From Tricholoma matsutake (Eukaryota; Basidiomycota; Agaricomycetes; Agaricales; Tricholomataceae): a stretch of 64,000 bases of DNA. Shown piece by piece: positions 45,141 through 55,205 of the stretch. Position numbers and translations under genes: made by a program. Below the pieces are notes generated by a model, which saw only the letters and a program-made list of their open reading frames with translations, searched no databases and was not told where the DNA came from. The stretch is from positions 3,348,001-3,412,000 of the forward strand of contig AP026549.1 in assembly GCA_026075535.2 (NCBI GenBank), in the 5' to 3' direction. The stretch's first letter is position 1. The number at the start of each line of letters is the position of its first letter.

Positions 45141-45170
45141 CTGTGGCTCAAGTGGTTGAGCACACTTGTT
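45141..45170 (+). ncRNA. A-box half of a tRNA-like module at the right end of element B
   Basis: CTGTGGCTCAAGTGGTTGAG matches the A box of the module in element A (24347). The B box is lost here. Confidence 0.35.
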
Positions 45171-45450
45171 TGGTTTGTCATGTGATTCCTTATGGTGAGG
45201 AATTCCTGCAGTACACAAATTTATTTTGTGGGTACTTTATGAAATTCACCAAGTCCAAAGTCCTTTGAGCTCATATCTAATTGACTTATCATTTGGTTGA
45301 AATGCATTCCACTTGGACTCCAGTCAAAATCCAGTGGGGGATTGAACTCTACATGACTTAATGTAGTTCAATTGGACTCCACTCAGACTCCAGTCAGTCC
45401 AGTCAGAGTCCACTAGGACAGGTGGGGGACTGTAAAGTACTGGGAATAAG

Positions 45451-46399
45451 ATATCCTAGTTTTCCCTTTGCAAGCTTGTAGACCTGTCCATAACATTCAT
45501 AGCAGTCAGGTTTTATTCTTATCTTTCTTACTCAAATGGGGTGGCTTGATATAAATTGCTCAAGAATATATTTAACTTGTCCAGTTGGGCCATGGCTATG
45601 CCTGGCATGAATGAGTCCTCACTTCATGGACTTTTTTTTCTTTAGTCTGCAATTATTTTCAACCGACTCTCATTGCGCCACTGAAAAGACACATAGGATA
45701 CCAAGACAAACAGGAAGGCGAGGCTTGAACAAAGTTAAGTAGGATGGAATTGGACAAAAGACAAAATGAGCCATGAAAATGCCTTCCTGTCTTCTTAGAT
45801 TAGTCTTTAGAAAAACTCACCTATCCCAATTGTATGCATTATTTTTGGCTACCAAGATCGATGATGACATAAGCGGCAAATAAACTTGTTTAGTTACTGG
45901 AGATGACGTCTACGCTTTTTGGACCTCCTGGTCAATCGGCATTAATTGGCATTCTCATAAAATCTTTGTAGTATCGCCTTGATTTCAGATGTTGAATTTT
46001 AACCTATTCCTTAACTCAAAAATTAAGTTTTTTTAAAGTGCCCTGAACAGCCAAGCTCTACAAGGACAGCCCATTTGACCAGGATTATGCTTCCTGAGAC
46101 AATAAAACTACCATGGAACCACTGTGAAATGGTGGTGATGGTTGACAAAAAAAAGGCCAAAACATACAGAGGCCAATACAGCCCACACAGAATGGCAATT
46201 GCTGAACAGAAGTTTGGGGACATCTTGCAGCTGGGTGCTGATGATGGAACCTGCACAATTACAAGATTACTTAGTCAACAGGCCCTTTCTCGAGGCAGTC
46301 TAATAAAATGTAGATCTATAAAATCACTACAATTATGTTTAATGAAATAAAAATATAATACAAAGAATGGTTAGTATGGAGTACAAGAGGATGTTGGAT
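45451..46399. other. Interval without a recognised gene
   Basis: A plus frame at 46075-46350 (91 codons) is Lys-rich and not low-complexity, but it has no motif I know. GTTGGGCCATGGCTATGCCTGGCAT (45583) also occurs at 43195 as GTTGGGCCATGGCTGCGCCTGGCAT, so part of this interval is repeat. Confidence 0.35.
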
Positions 46400-47863
46400 A
46401 TAAGCTATGCATTTACTAGAAGTGATCCATGGGAGGTGGGTGGGCGCAATAGTTGCTGTCACCTGCTATGGTGGTAGCTGTGGTCGCCATCGCCGTCATC
46501 GTTTGTGGCTGTCGCTTCGTGGCTGTCTCCTCGTGATCACCATAGTCGTCTTCTGCTATCATTCCCCTGTCATTGGTCTTCCCCCATTTGCACTGTTCTC
46601 CCTGTCATGGGCTCATCCCTGTTGGCTCATCACCCTGCTTGCAGAGGCTGTCTTCATTGTGGTCATTGTCCCTCTGTTGTCCTTCATCCTTGTCATCCCC
46701 ATCCCCGTCCCAGCCATCCTCTTCCTCATCCCCTGGTCCCCACTGTTGTTCTCCGTCCTCTCATTGTCGGTGTCTCCCCCCCAGCCCTGTCATTGTGGTG
46801 CCCTCTCACCATCTTCGATGTCCAATCTGCGAGCAGCTGCTCACAGTGGCAGGGGTCTGGCAGGTGGGTGCTGGTGGCAGTTGTCATCATCTGCACCTTG
46901 CCATTCATCCTCGTCACTGGGCCAAGTTGTCCCCATCATCATCCTGATCCATCATCCACTCTGCAAGCAGATACTCACAGCAGTGGCGCAGATGTAGGTC
47001 TGCTGTCTTGGCGCTGTCTCGTGGTAATAGAACCTAAATATCAAAACCAAACATTTGTTAGTTGAAAAGAAAAGAGAAGAGAAAAGAAGAGAAGAACTTG
47101 ACACTTAGGCCCAACAAACAACTCGTTTGCAGCCATACATTGCATTGCTGAGCATTGTTGAGGAAGTGTGACTCAATGTGACAGTTTCCTTTTTTGTTCA
47201 AAATCCATGTGTCAGTAAAACCCGCTGAATGTGAAAATATGTAAGGGCTGAGTTTGACTGACTTCAAAATATAAGCCTGCATTCAGAAAGACTTGAAACT
47301 CCGAAGCCTGCCGAGCAGCCATCAGACTTAATGTATCACTTTTGCTGGGTGGTTGGTCGAGTTAAAAAGATGAGTCCTCATACCTCGGACTTGTAATTAA
47401 CTCTCTCATGCAATTGTGAGGGAGGAGACTACATTATTATATACATAAAAAAAGCCAACCCCTCACATGAATACGAGAGGGGCAGCACAAATATATTAAT
47501 AAAAATTATAGAAAAAAAAACCCCTGCCCCCATGTTTTCCATGGGGGTGGCATGGTGTCATCTCCTTCTCCTTCTCCTTCTCCTGGTGTCCTGGTTGCCG
47601 TCTTCTTCCTCATCCTTGTCCTCATCCCTTTGTGGCCAGCTGGTGTCATCGTGCTGGTGTTGTCCCCATCCTCGTCCCCGTCCCCATTGCCCTTCATTGT
47701 CGGCTACTAGCACCCACAATCCACCCCACGAGCAGTGGCTCATGGGGCTGGGGGCAGTTGCTGGATTATTCATTCATTCCCCATTGTTGGGCATACCTGG
47801 TGTGCTTGCCATTCATCCTTGTGGTCCTCCCCTCATTGTCGTCCTCTGCCCATTCCTCAAGGT

Positions 47864-48435
47864 TAGGGCATGGCATGGGTATGGGTAACACCATGTGTTT
47901 CCGGTCACAGGTATGCATGGGTATGGGTATGGGTATGGGATTGCCATACCCGGGCAACACTGTACCCTTTTCCACGGTGTTACAGGTATGTGCGGGTATG
48001 CTGGTACCCGGATTTTGGTCAGGTGAGTGATCATCTGTGTTGAGATTTTGACTTTTTAATGACATATCACAGGAAAAACCTGCAAGTCATGGTGACCTGA
48101 CTCGCAGGTTTACCCCCTGTGATGAGATGCGAACATCTTTTTCAGCAAATTTCTATCAAATATCATGAAAAAATAACAGTAAAAAATGCAGGGGTACTTT
48201 TTGATGACATATCTGCAAGTCAGGGTGACATGACTCACAGGTTTACCCCCTGTGAGAAGATGCAAACATCTTTTCCTATCAAACATAATGAAAAATATCA
48301 ATACCCATGAATAACCACGGGTAACCCGCAAAAACCCATGGTAACACCGTACCCCTACCTGTGGGGGTATGGTGTTCACGGGTACGGGTAGGGGTATAAG
48401 AAAATATACCCGAGGGTTACCCATGCCGTGCCCTA
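47864..48435. mobile_element. hAT-like non-autonomous element (TAGGGCATGGCA family), copy 2
   Basis: Ends TAGGGCATGGCATGGGTA and, reversed, TAGGGCACGGCATGGGTA; 572 bp. Octamers CTCAAGGT (47856-47863) and CTCGAGGT (48436-48443) differ at one base. Shares both outer arms with 5728-6881 but has a different centre, two GCAGGTTTACCCCCTGTGA repeats instead of the cassette. It is inserted in cassette VII. Confidence 0.88.
48060..48290 (+). repeat. Two direct repeats with internal hairpins inside copy 2
   Basis: About 60 bp repeated at 48086 and 48210, each with CAAGTCANGGTGACNTGACTC, CAGGTTTACCCCCTGTGA and AGATGC.AACATCTTTT. The first forms AACCTGC...GCAGGTT. The TCATGGTGACCTGACTCGC core also occurs in the MITE at 54830-54947. 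Confidence 0.6.
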
Positions 48436-49581
48436 CTCGAGGTCACCGTCGTCGTGTTGTGGGTGGCATTGGGTCATGCCTGTTGTCTCCTCACCCTGCC
48501 TGCCTCATTCCTGGGCCTTGTTGCTGTCCTTGTTGAACCCTGTGTCCACCCTGCAAGCAGTTGCTTGTGGTGGGGGTTGGGGTGCTGCTCCTGTGGTGCT
48601 CATTGTGCTCATCGGAGGTAGTCATAGCACCTGAACCACTCTACAAGCATATGATTGCAGCAGTGGGGGGCGGGTGCTGGTCCTTGTTGTCTCCATTCCT
48701 CTGCGTCCATGAACCGCCCTAAGGCCAGGTGCTCATAGGCATGGGGCGGGTGCATTCATCATCTCCTCATCTCCCCCTGCTCCCTGTTTGCAAGCTGCAA
48801 GCAGTTGCTCGTGGCGGTAGTTGGGGTGGCAGGGTCGGCCGAGTGGGGTTGGGGGTGGCAGTCATCTTCATTGTCATAAAATAAAAAATATCAGCAACAA
48901 AAAAATAATAAGAATTAAAAAAAATACCTGCAGTGTCTCCCCGTTGTCATTCTCCCCTCCCTGCCCTGTTGTGTTGCCATCCCCTTGCCTTATAGCTCCC
49001 TGTTTCCACCCCGCAAGCAACGGCAGCAGTTCGGGGTGTTGTTGTGCTGCTGGCTGTGGTCATCCTGCATTGCCCTCATCCCCATCCCTGTCCCGGTCCA
49101 TTGGTGGCGGCCTGTCGTTGGTTGTCCCTCAGTCCCTTGAGCCAGATGCTACAAGATATTTTAACCTGAAAATGAAGAAGTTAGTTAGTAAAAATACAAA
49201 CGAACAAAGAACAAAACCTACCTGGGGCCCAAACACCGTACATCGGTGTTTGGGCCCGTTGTTTGTTTGTTGGGAGTGGCTGTGTTTGGTGGGCATGCAA
49301 GCGGTGGCAGCAGAGGTCGACGGAGCAGTGGTGGTGGTGGTGTTAGGAGGGAGACGGCGGCATCGTCACCTAGGGCCCAAACAACATTTATCTGTGTTCA
49401 ACAGAGGAAGTGTGACTGAGTGTGACAGTTTCTTTTTTCGTTCAAAATCCGCATGTCGGTAAAACCCGCTGAGTGCAGGGCGGACTGACTTCAAAATGTA
49501 AGCCTTTCCACAGCCAGAGTTAAAACCCCGTCACTTGCCGAGCAGCCGTCACTCTTAACGTATCACTTTCGTTGGCTGGTT

Positions 49582-50801
49582 TAAGGCTCCAACGGTTTAG
49601 TTTACGTTTACGACTTTTGGGTCAGGTAAACATATACGGTTGGATAAACAGTATATCTATCTATATATGTTTAATATACGGTATACAAAACAGTTGTTAT
49701 ATGCTAAGATTTTTTTACCGCTACTACTTCACCATGCTTGCGTCGCAATGCCTTTTTAGGCATCATCTCGAACAATCCACTCCGGATCCATGCTTTTGTG
49801 AGTAATGCCATTCTGATTGATTCCTCCTTCAACGAACTTCGGAGATTGCTACAAATGTGCCGAGACTTTGAGAAAATGCGTTCGACGGAGACACTCATGG
49901 CTGGAATGGCGAGATAGTCCCACACCATCCGAGCAAGTGTCGGGTATTCAGCAGCGTAGATCTAAGAGACATCGGATATGGTGTGAGAGACAAAGAAGGA
50001 AAATTGGATAATAGACTCACTTTCCACCATAACAGAGGGTTTAACAATACCTCCGGGTCGTCAGTTGCTCCCATCAAACCTGAGATACCTATCAAGTTCA
50101 TCTGCAAGCTCTTCCTGCAGGGTGCACTTCGAAATTGATGTTGCTGACGTGGCAGTGACTGGGTGCTGAAAGGAGCACGCGCTTGCGAGAAATGACGGGG
50201 CTTTTCTGAATGGCAGGATTTGGTGCTATATCTGATGGAGAGTGGACAAAGTAACCATGGGCCTGGAGCTCGCTCGCTGATAGCAATGCACCATTTTCGA
50301 CAGCATCTCCATCTGGTTTAGATGTATCTTTTGGGATGGTGATTTTAAGGTTAGGTCGTGGCTCTATCGTGACTCGGAATCAGACCCTTTGCTTGGGGAG
50401 GATACATGCAACTGGCATGAACCTCGAGCTAAACGGGGTTTAGTCGTGGCTTCGACCGTCTTAAAATAGGGATCGAGGCCCTGAGCACGATCCGTTGCAT
50501 TTCGTTTGCACTTCGTAGCATCTGGTATAATGTATTTTGGGTCCGGGTCGTCTCGAGTATGCTGGTGGGCCATTACCAATGAGGAGGGGAACGGTAAGAA
50601 AATTTTCAATGGAGAAGCTCAACATTCCCACTTCCGCAATGCTTCGCCTTCTATTACGTTTTATGTAACTGTTTAGTATACTCTATATACCGTATAACTA
50701 CTGTGTACATGATTCTGGCAGTCAGGGGGTATACACAAACGTATACACATACGGTATAAAGCGTTTAAAACAGTTAGCTAGAGGGAACGGTTGGAGCCTT
50801 A
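49582..50801. mobile_element. Internally deleted hAT transposon with a perfect 8-bp duplication
   Basis: Ends TAAGGCTCCAACGGTT and, reversed, TAAGGCTCCAACCGTT. GGCTGGTT flanks both sides exactly (49574-49581, 50802-50809). 1220 bp, so too short for a full transposase gene; it contains the dimerisation domain and a possible N-terminal piece. It is the only hAT-type element here with recognisable transposase coding. Confidence 0.93.
49704..50609 (-). pseudogene. hAT transposase fragment: hATC dimerisation domain and possible N-terminal piece
   Basis: Frame 49928-49704 reads YLAIPAMSVSVERIFSKSRH and SSLKEESIRMALLTKAWI, the hallmark of the hAT C-terminal dimerisation domain. An intron of about 60 bp (GTGAGT...CTTAG, about 50025-49965) joins NPLLWWK to IYAAEYPTLARMVWD in frame. 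Frame 50609-50364 begins near MAHQHTRDDPDPKYI and may be the N-terminus. The catalytic DDE region is missing between them. Confidence 0.85.
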
Positions 50802-50850
50802 GGCTGGTTGGTCGAGTTAAAAAGACGAGTCCTCGTTCCTCGGACTCGTA

Positions 50851-51052
50851 ACATCATTCTCGATTACCCTCGCCTGATGAGTCTTTACATATTTACAGAC
50901 GATAGTATTCTCTCCCATTCAAGGTCAGTGAAAGATAAACCAGAACGTGAGAAATGACTTATAGTACATCATTCTCGATTACCCTCGCCTCATGAGTCTT
51001 TACATATTTCCAGACGATAGTATTCTCTCCCATTCAAGGTCAGTGAAAGACA
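50851..51052 (+). repeat. 115-bp tandem duplication
   Basis: ACATCATTCTCGATTACCCT starts at 50851 and again at 50966. The unit is 115 bp; the second copy is partial (87 bp) and differs at a few bases. The 28 bases ending the first unit match 43155-43187. Confidence 0.85.
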
Positions 51053-51743
51053 GGAGGCGTTGGTGGAAGGCGGTTCTTTATTTCAAACGAACACGACAAT
51101 TGATGGGTGCGCGACAATCGCCTGACCCTCAACGCGCGTCGCGTTCTACATACCATCGCGAGGCTCCGCAAATGGTTACACACCAAGGAGTTCCCTGGAC
51201 CGCTTTTTTCGGCGGCAGGCTAGCATTCATGATGCTTGCATACGAAATGACACTTGGTCCCGGATGAACGTGCCTTGGAAGATATAACGCGGAACGCCAT
51301 CAATTACATATATTCGTCAATCGTTAAATAGACGTTAAGGTTCGACTCGATTGACTCGATCTAGCCGCATTTCGATCATATCGTATTGAAAATGTATCAT
51401 TCCATGTTTGACTGGAACTTCTCGCTCTGCAGCGAAGGTTCAAGATAAGATGAGCACCCTAGAAGGAATGAGCAATTCTGGGATGTTGCGACAACGTGAA
51501 ACTAGCTCACAGAGTATGAAAGAATAACTAAAACCCATCTAAATGCATATATATTAACAAAAGGCTTGTTTGCGGGACAACATTTACGCACGGAAAGAGT
51601 ATGGTGGAAATTACTCCACGCGTCATGAGCCTAGCAACTAGCCCGAGGACAACGGCAACTGACACAAAATTACCCTCAGCTACGAGTTTCAATTCCACTC
51701 GAAAGGAAACTCACCACAAGCTCTGAAGTACGAGAACAAATAA
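51053..51743. other. Interval 3' of the DUF6533-like gene
   Basis: Higher complexity than the repeat regions. A plus frame at 50992-51267 has no recognisable motif. Presumably 3' untranslated and intergenic sequence. Confidence 0.35.
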
Positions 51744-53145
51744 TCAGCCTCCAGTGACATAGATCACAATGTTAACATACAGCACGAAAAATATGGTTCC
51801 GTCAAAGGCGAAAGAGAGCAGAAGCGGCTCCATCCTCCTCATGTTACGCAAACTACTCCAAGTAAACTTGCCGTATCCTGCCCAATTACGAAGCGGCTTC
51901 CACAGCGTCATTCCAAGGTAGATTACTGTAACGCCGAAATAAGTAAGAACACTTGACGATCGTGTTGAATAGATACAGACAAGATAAGATAAAGTTGGGA
52001 AGGCTAAAAAATGTTTGTCGGAAAGTAACAACTTTGGAGTTCAGTACGACTCACAAGGTAAGCATAATAGATTTCATATCCGCCTTGGGAGTTGGGAAGG
52101 CACAACCTCGCCAAGGAGCTGGCATTGGTATGACATTTATGTTGACCCATCTTGCATAGTCAATTGCGGACCATAAACAAGCCTAGACAACATCCCGAAG
52201 TCATCAAGAAGTCATGCACAAGAGAGCCCATGACATGCTGCAATTTAAATAGAATAGGTTCATACTCACCGCAAAATCAGCTAAAACAAAAGTTAGAGTG
52301 AAATATTGATTAATTTAGCCCTACTCACTGAGTAGCAGAATAATCAACACAACCAGTACTAAAAGAATCATATGCGTATCAGTTTATGACAAACACGAAA
52401 CAATCGCTCGCTAGAACGTACATCGTCCATCGCGATTGTAGATTGCCCAAACACGTAGCGTCACAATCATGTTCAGAATCAAGATAAATGCCAAAGGACC
52501 TCCTCTGTTATACAGTCAGAAAGAGCACCCGGAAGATGGAATGGTGATTCGGACGAACATAACTGTCCACGAGTAGTAGTGTTTGCATCTAAATTTGGAG
52601 TATGAGCAGAGAAATTTGGCGGAGCAGGCGACATACATCTGTGAAGTGTCAATTCCAGCCAACGAAAAGAAAAGGATTTAGGCATACCGAGCTATTGTGA
52701 CTCATATTGACGCGGGTAATCACTGTCGGACCATTTGAGACTAAGGAGAATATCAAAAACACGTAGAAGTACATGCGACCATGGGTCTGTTGGGTATAGC
52801 GTAAGCGTTGTGAAAAGATATGAAGCGAGGAACGCACATAAGACTGATGAAAGCGTAATATCTGACAACAAAATATAGTACTTTGACTATTGACCAGTGA
52901 GATCCCCATATGTAGTTGATCTGTTCAAAGTTGCATCAGGGTGACGTATGGAGGTGATGTATGGACCAAGGTTCACTTCGAGATCAGACGTGAGGATGAT
53001 GTCGTAGGAGAGACATGTCAAAGCGGACACTAAAGAAAAGTAAGTAGGCACTAGTAGACGATATGATGAACTTGAACATGCCGTAAGAGTACGTGGCGTG
53101 TTGATTTGCACTCAGCAGAGTGACAAAAGTGTCGACAGAGGCCAT
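51744..53145 (-). CDS. DUF6533-type multipass membrane protein, about ten exons
   Basis: Start at 53145 (MASVDTFVTLLSANQ). Exon 1 (53145-53082) joins exon 2 (53029-52977) across a 52-bp GC-AG intron to give HATYSYVSALTCLSYDIIL. Exon 3 starts at 52920 after an intron with GTGAAC and CAG, giving SDLEINYIWGSHWSIVK and VLYFVVRYYAFISL. Later segments include CKHYYSWTVMF, FILILNMIVTLRVWAIYNRD (about 52440-52500), LVVLIILLL, WSAIDYARWVNIN ... WRGCAF, and YLGMTLWKPLRNW ... PLLLSFAFDGTIFFVLYVN near the stop at 51744. This series of hydrophobic helices and the YD, EI.YIW, CK..Y and LRVWAIYNR motifs fit Agaricomycete DUF6533 proteins (about seven membrane segments, function unknown). Exons in 52500-52840 are approximate. 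I see no clear disabling mutation. Confidence 0.75.
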
Positions 53146-54580
53146 GGTGACTCTTCGCCTTGGGGTGAACAATAGACTCCAGGAAAAACCCACCTCGTGC
53201 GGCAAGCTAAAAACTTCGATCAGGATTGAAACTGACTGAAGCTTATGAGTAGTCCGAGGAGCTCCAAGATTTTCAGGGATGCCCCTGTTGGAATGCCCCT
53301 GTTGGAATGCCATGTTCAGAGGCGATGTCGCCGATAGGTCCCGATAGGACGGTTGAAAAACGACATTTTTTAATCGTCGACGTCAAAGATCAAGCCTGAA
53401 GTCCGACTGTCCGAGTCATCGCAGCCTCGACTTGCCGCGGTCTGTGAATGGTTGCCATCATATAGAGCTTGGCAAATTCACTGCCGAGGGTCGTGAATCG
53501 GAGTAGTCCATCACATCGGCAGGTTGGGACCTACGAGTACGAGTTTACTTGACGTTCACCAAAATGACCAGGATATTAGACGCGTTAGTTCATTGGTAGT
53601 AACACTGCAGTGGCGACACAAACATACATCTAATCAACATTTAGTCATAGTAAGTAGCTGCGAGTGTGACAGTAGTTCAGGTTATAAAATGAACTCGGAA
53701 AGAGCGTTGAAAGAGTGACTTGAAAGTGGAGTCCGGAAACTTCCGCCGTGTGTGTAAGTTCACATTTTGCTTATCGTATTAACATATAACCAACAGTCAT
53801 CACTTACGCGTCGTTTACGAGTGCGTGGTCGCATGCCAATTTACCGCACAGGGGGCGGCGGTGCATCGTGCTCCGAGAGTCGCGCAGTAAATAGCTTATG
53901 TAATTTTAACTTGGCATGTTTACTGCTCGGGAGTATACTTTAGGCTACCAATTACTGCAAGGGATTCCAGGGGATAGGCGGGTCTTAAAAAAAATAACGC
54001 GGGTCCTGGGAGGTCCTGGGTTTTGATATACATATAATATTTTCCACGTCCGAATAGCGGTGCTCAGCGCTCAATTCCAAGCCCCGTCGGGAACTTAGTT
54101 GCCCAAGCAGGAATTTGCCGAGAGCCTTGGATAAGTAAACGCAACCCGCAGCGTTGGCGGCCATACTAGTACTATTATACACGAAAGTTTCCGTTTTAGT
54201 TCACTCTCTAGTTCACTTTCCAAGTTTGCTTTTGATATACTTTTAAAAAAAGTCGAGTTGACGAACTGAACTTGGAATTCAGTCAAAATCGGATCTGACA
54301 GTGCCGAGAAGGAATGAGATAAGGTCACTTTTTTTTACTCGCGATCGATTAGCGTCGATTACTATTTCTTTTCCATATTCGTTGAGCTTTTGCCTGGGAT
54401 CGCAGGATGAATCATATGGATGAGACTGTCCCAGCTGCATGTGCATGTGGATGATGTGTATACATATTTTTGCAAACCAATTCCTGCTCGAAGCATACCA
54501 TCTACTTTCAAATTTCATTGTGTGCTAAGCATCATCAATAGTAGCGGTCAAAGTAGGGGGATTATTGTATGATTAATAGT
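53146..54580. other. Interval 5' of the DUF6533-like gene
   Basis: Presumably the promoter and intergenic region. Short minus frames (53984-54182, 54095-54328, 54279-54518) show no domain. No transposon ends were found here. Confidence 0.4.
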
Positions 54581-54588
54581 GCAATTAT

Positions 54589-55197
54589 TAGTGCTTTAAG
54601 GTCCAGTTTGGTTCGGTTTTTAGCCCAAAATCTGAAGAACCAAAACCGCAACCGGTCCATAGTTTCTCCAAATCTTGCCAAAACTGAACCGAACTGCATG
54701 TAACCAGTTCATGTAGCCAGTGGGGCATGAACTGGACTGGTTATAACCGATCAATAACTGGACTATAGAGTAATTAGTACACAAGGTGTGAATTTCTCAT
54801 TTCTGTAATAATTCGTTGAAAACTGACTACCTGATCACGGGAAAAACCCACACCTCATGGTGCCCTGAGGCATGGGATATATCATTGTGGGAAAGGAACC
54901 CATGCTTCATGGTGACCTGACTCGCGGGTTTTGTTCCTGTGATCAGGTAGCCTGGATATGTACTGTTGTATATAGTTATATATTTGTTATGTTCTAACTT
55001 AGGGACTGTAGGTCTAGTTGAGAACTGGTCTAAACTGGTCCTCGACAGTCCTAGTGAGTGTTGACAAGAATGAAAACTGAGGACCGGACTGCTTCAAGAA
55101 GTGGTCAAACTGGGACTGAAAGTCCAGTTACATCGGTTAAGGTCCAGTTTGGTTCCTGGTCTTTTTTCAGTCCGTTGGACCAGACTTTTAAGCACTA
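54589..55197. mobile_element. hAT-like element 3 (TAGTGCTTTAAGG variant), 609 bp
   Basis: Ends TAGTGCTTTAAGGTCCAGTT and, reversed, TAGTGCTTAAAAGTCTGGTC. A perfect 8-bp duplication GCAATTAT flanks it (54581-54588, 55198-55205). Subterminal GGTCCAGTTTGGTT and AACTGGAC motifs relate it to elements 1 and 2. It contains the 118-bp MITE at 54830. Confidence 0.93.
54830..54947. mobile_element. 118-bp palindromic MITE with TA flanks
   Basis: TIRs CCTGATCACGGGAAAAACCC and, reversed, CCTGATCACAGGAACAAAAC; TA at 54828-54829 and 54948-54949. The arms fold almost entirely. Its TCATGGTG core recurs in copy 2 of the TAGGG family. Confidence 0.78.
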
Positions 55198-55205
55198 GCA
55201 ATTAT

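Larger units (their letters stand above)
43318..45442. mobile_element. hAT-like non-autonomous element B (GAGGTCTTTACACTC family)
   Basis: Ends GAGGTCTTTACACTCACC and, reversed, CAGTACTTTACAGTCCCC, extended by TCCTAGTGGACTC. A perfect octamer GGAATAAG flanks it (43310-43317, 45443-45450). Subterminal GGAGTCCAGTGGAGTCCA repeats resemble those of element A with different base detail. The core shares CATGATGTGGCTGTGTATGA-type sequence with A and holds cassette VI plus tRNA-like modules. Confidence 0.9.
46400..49410 (-). repeat. Hairpin-intron cassette, block VII (two tandem-like units)
   Basis: On the minus strand, a near-perfect hairpin GGGCCCAAACACCG/CGGTGTTTGGGCCC (49225-49259) abuts CAG|GTAGGT, with ACTAACTAAC and TTTCAG at about 49160-49180. 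A weaker module lies at 47030-47130. Plus-strand palindromes have cores GAGCAGCTGCTC (46831), AAGCAGATACTC (46965), GAGCAGTGGCTC (47732), AAGCAGTTGCTT (48553) and AAGCAGTTGCTC (48800). C-run/G-run hairpins lie at 47470-47550. The segment 47155-47440 recurs at 49405-49581 plus 50802-50870. Confidence 0.65.

Noticed and set aside
46407..47065. Long plus-strand frames of 196 and 186 codons rich in Ser, Pro, His and Val
   Set aside because: They arise from low-complexity repeat cassettes; the same sequence is open in several frames and similar frames recur in every cassette block without conserved protein sequence.
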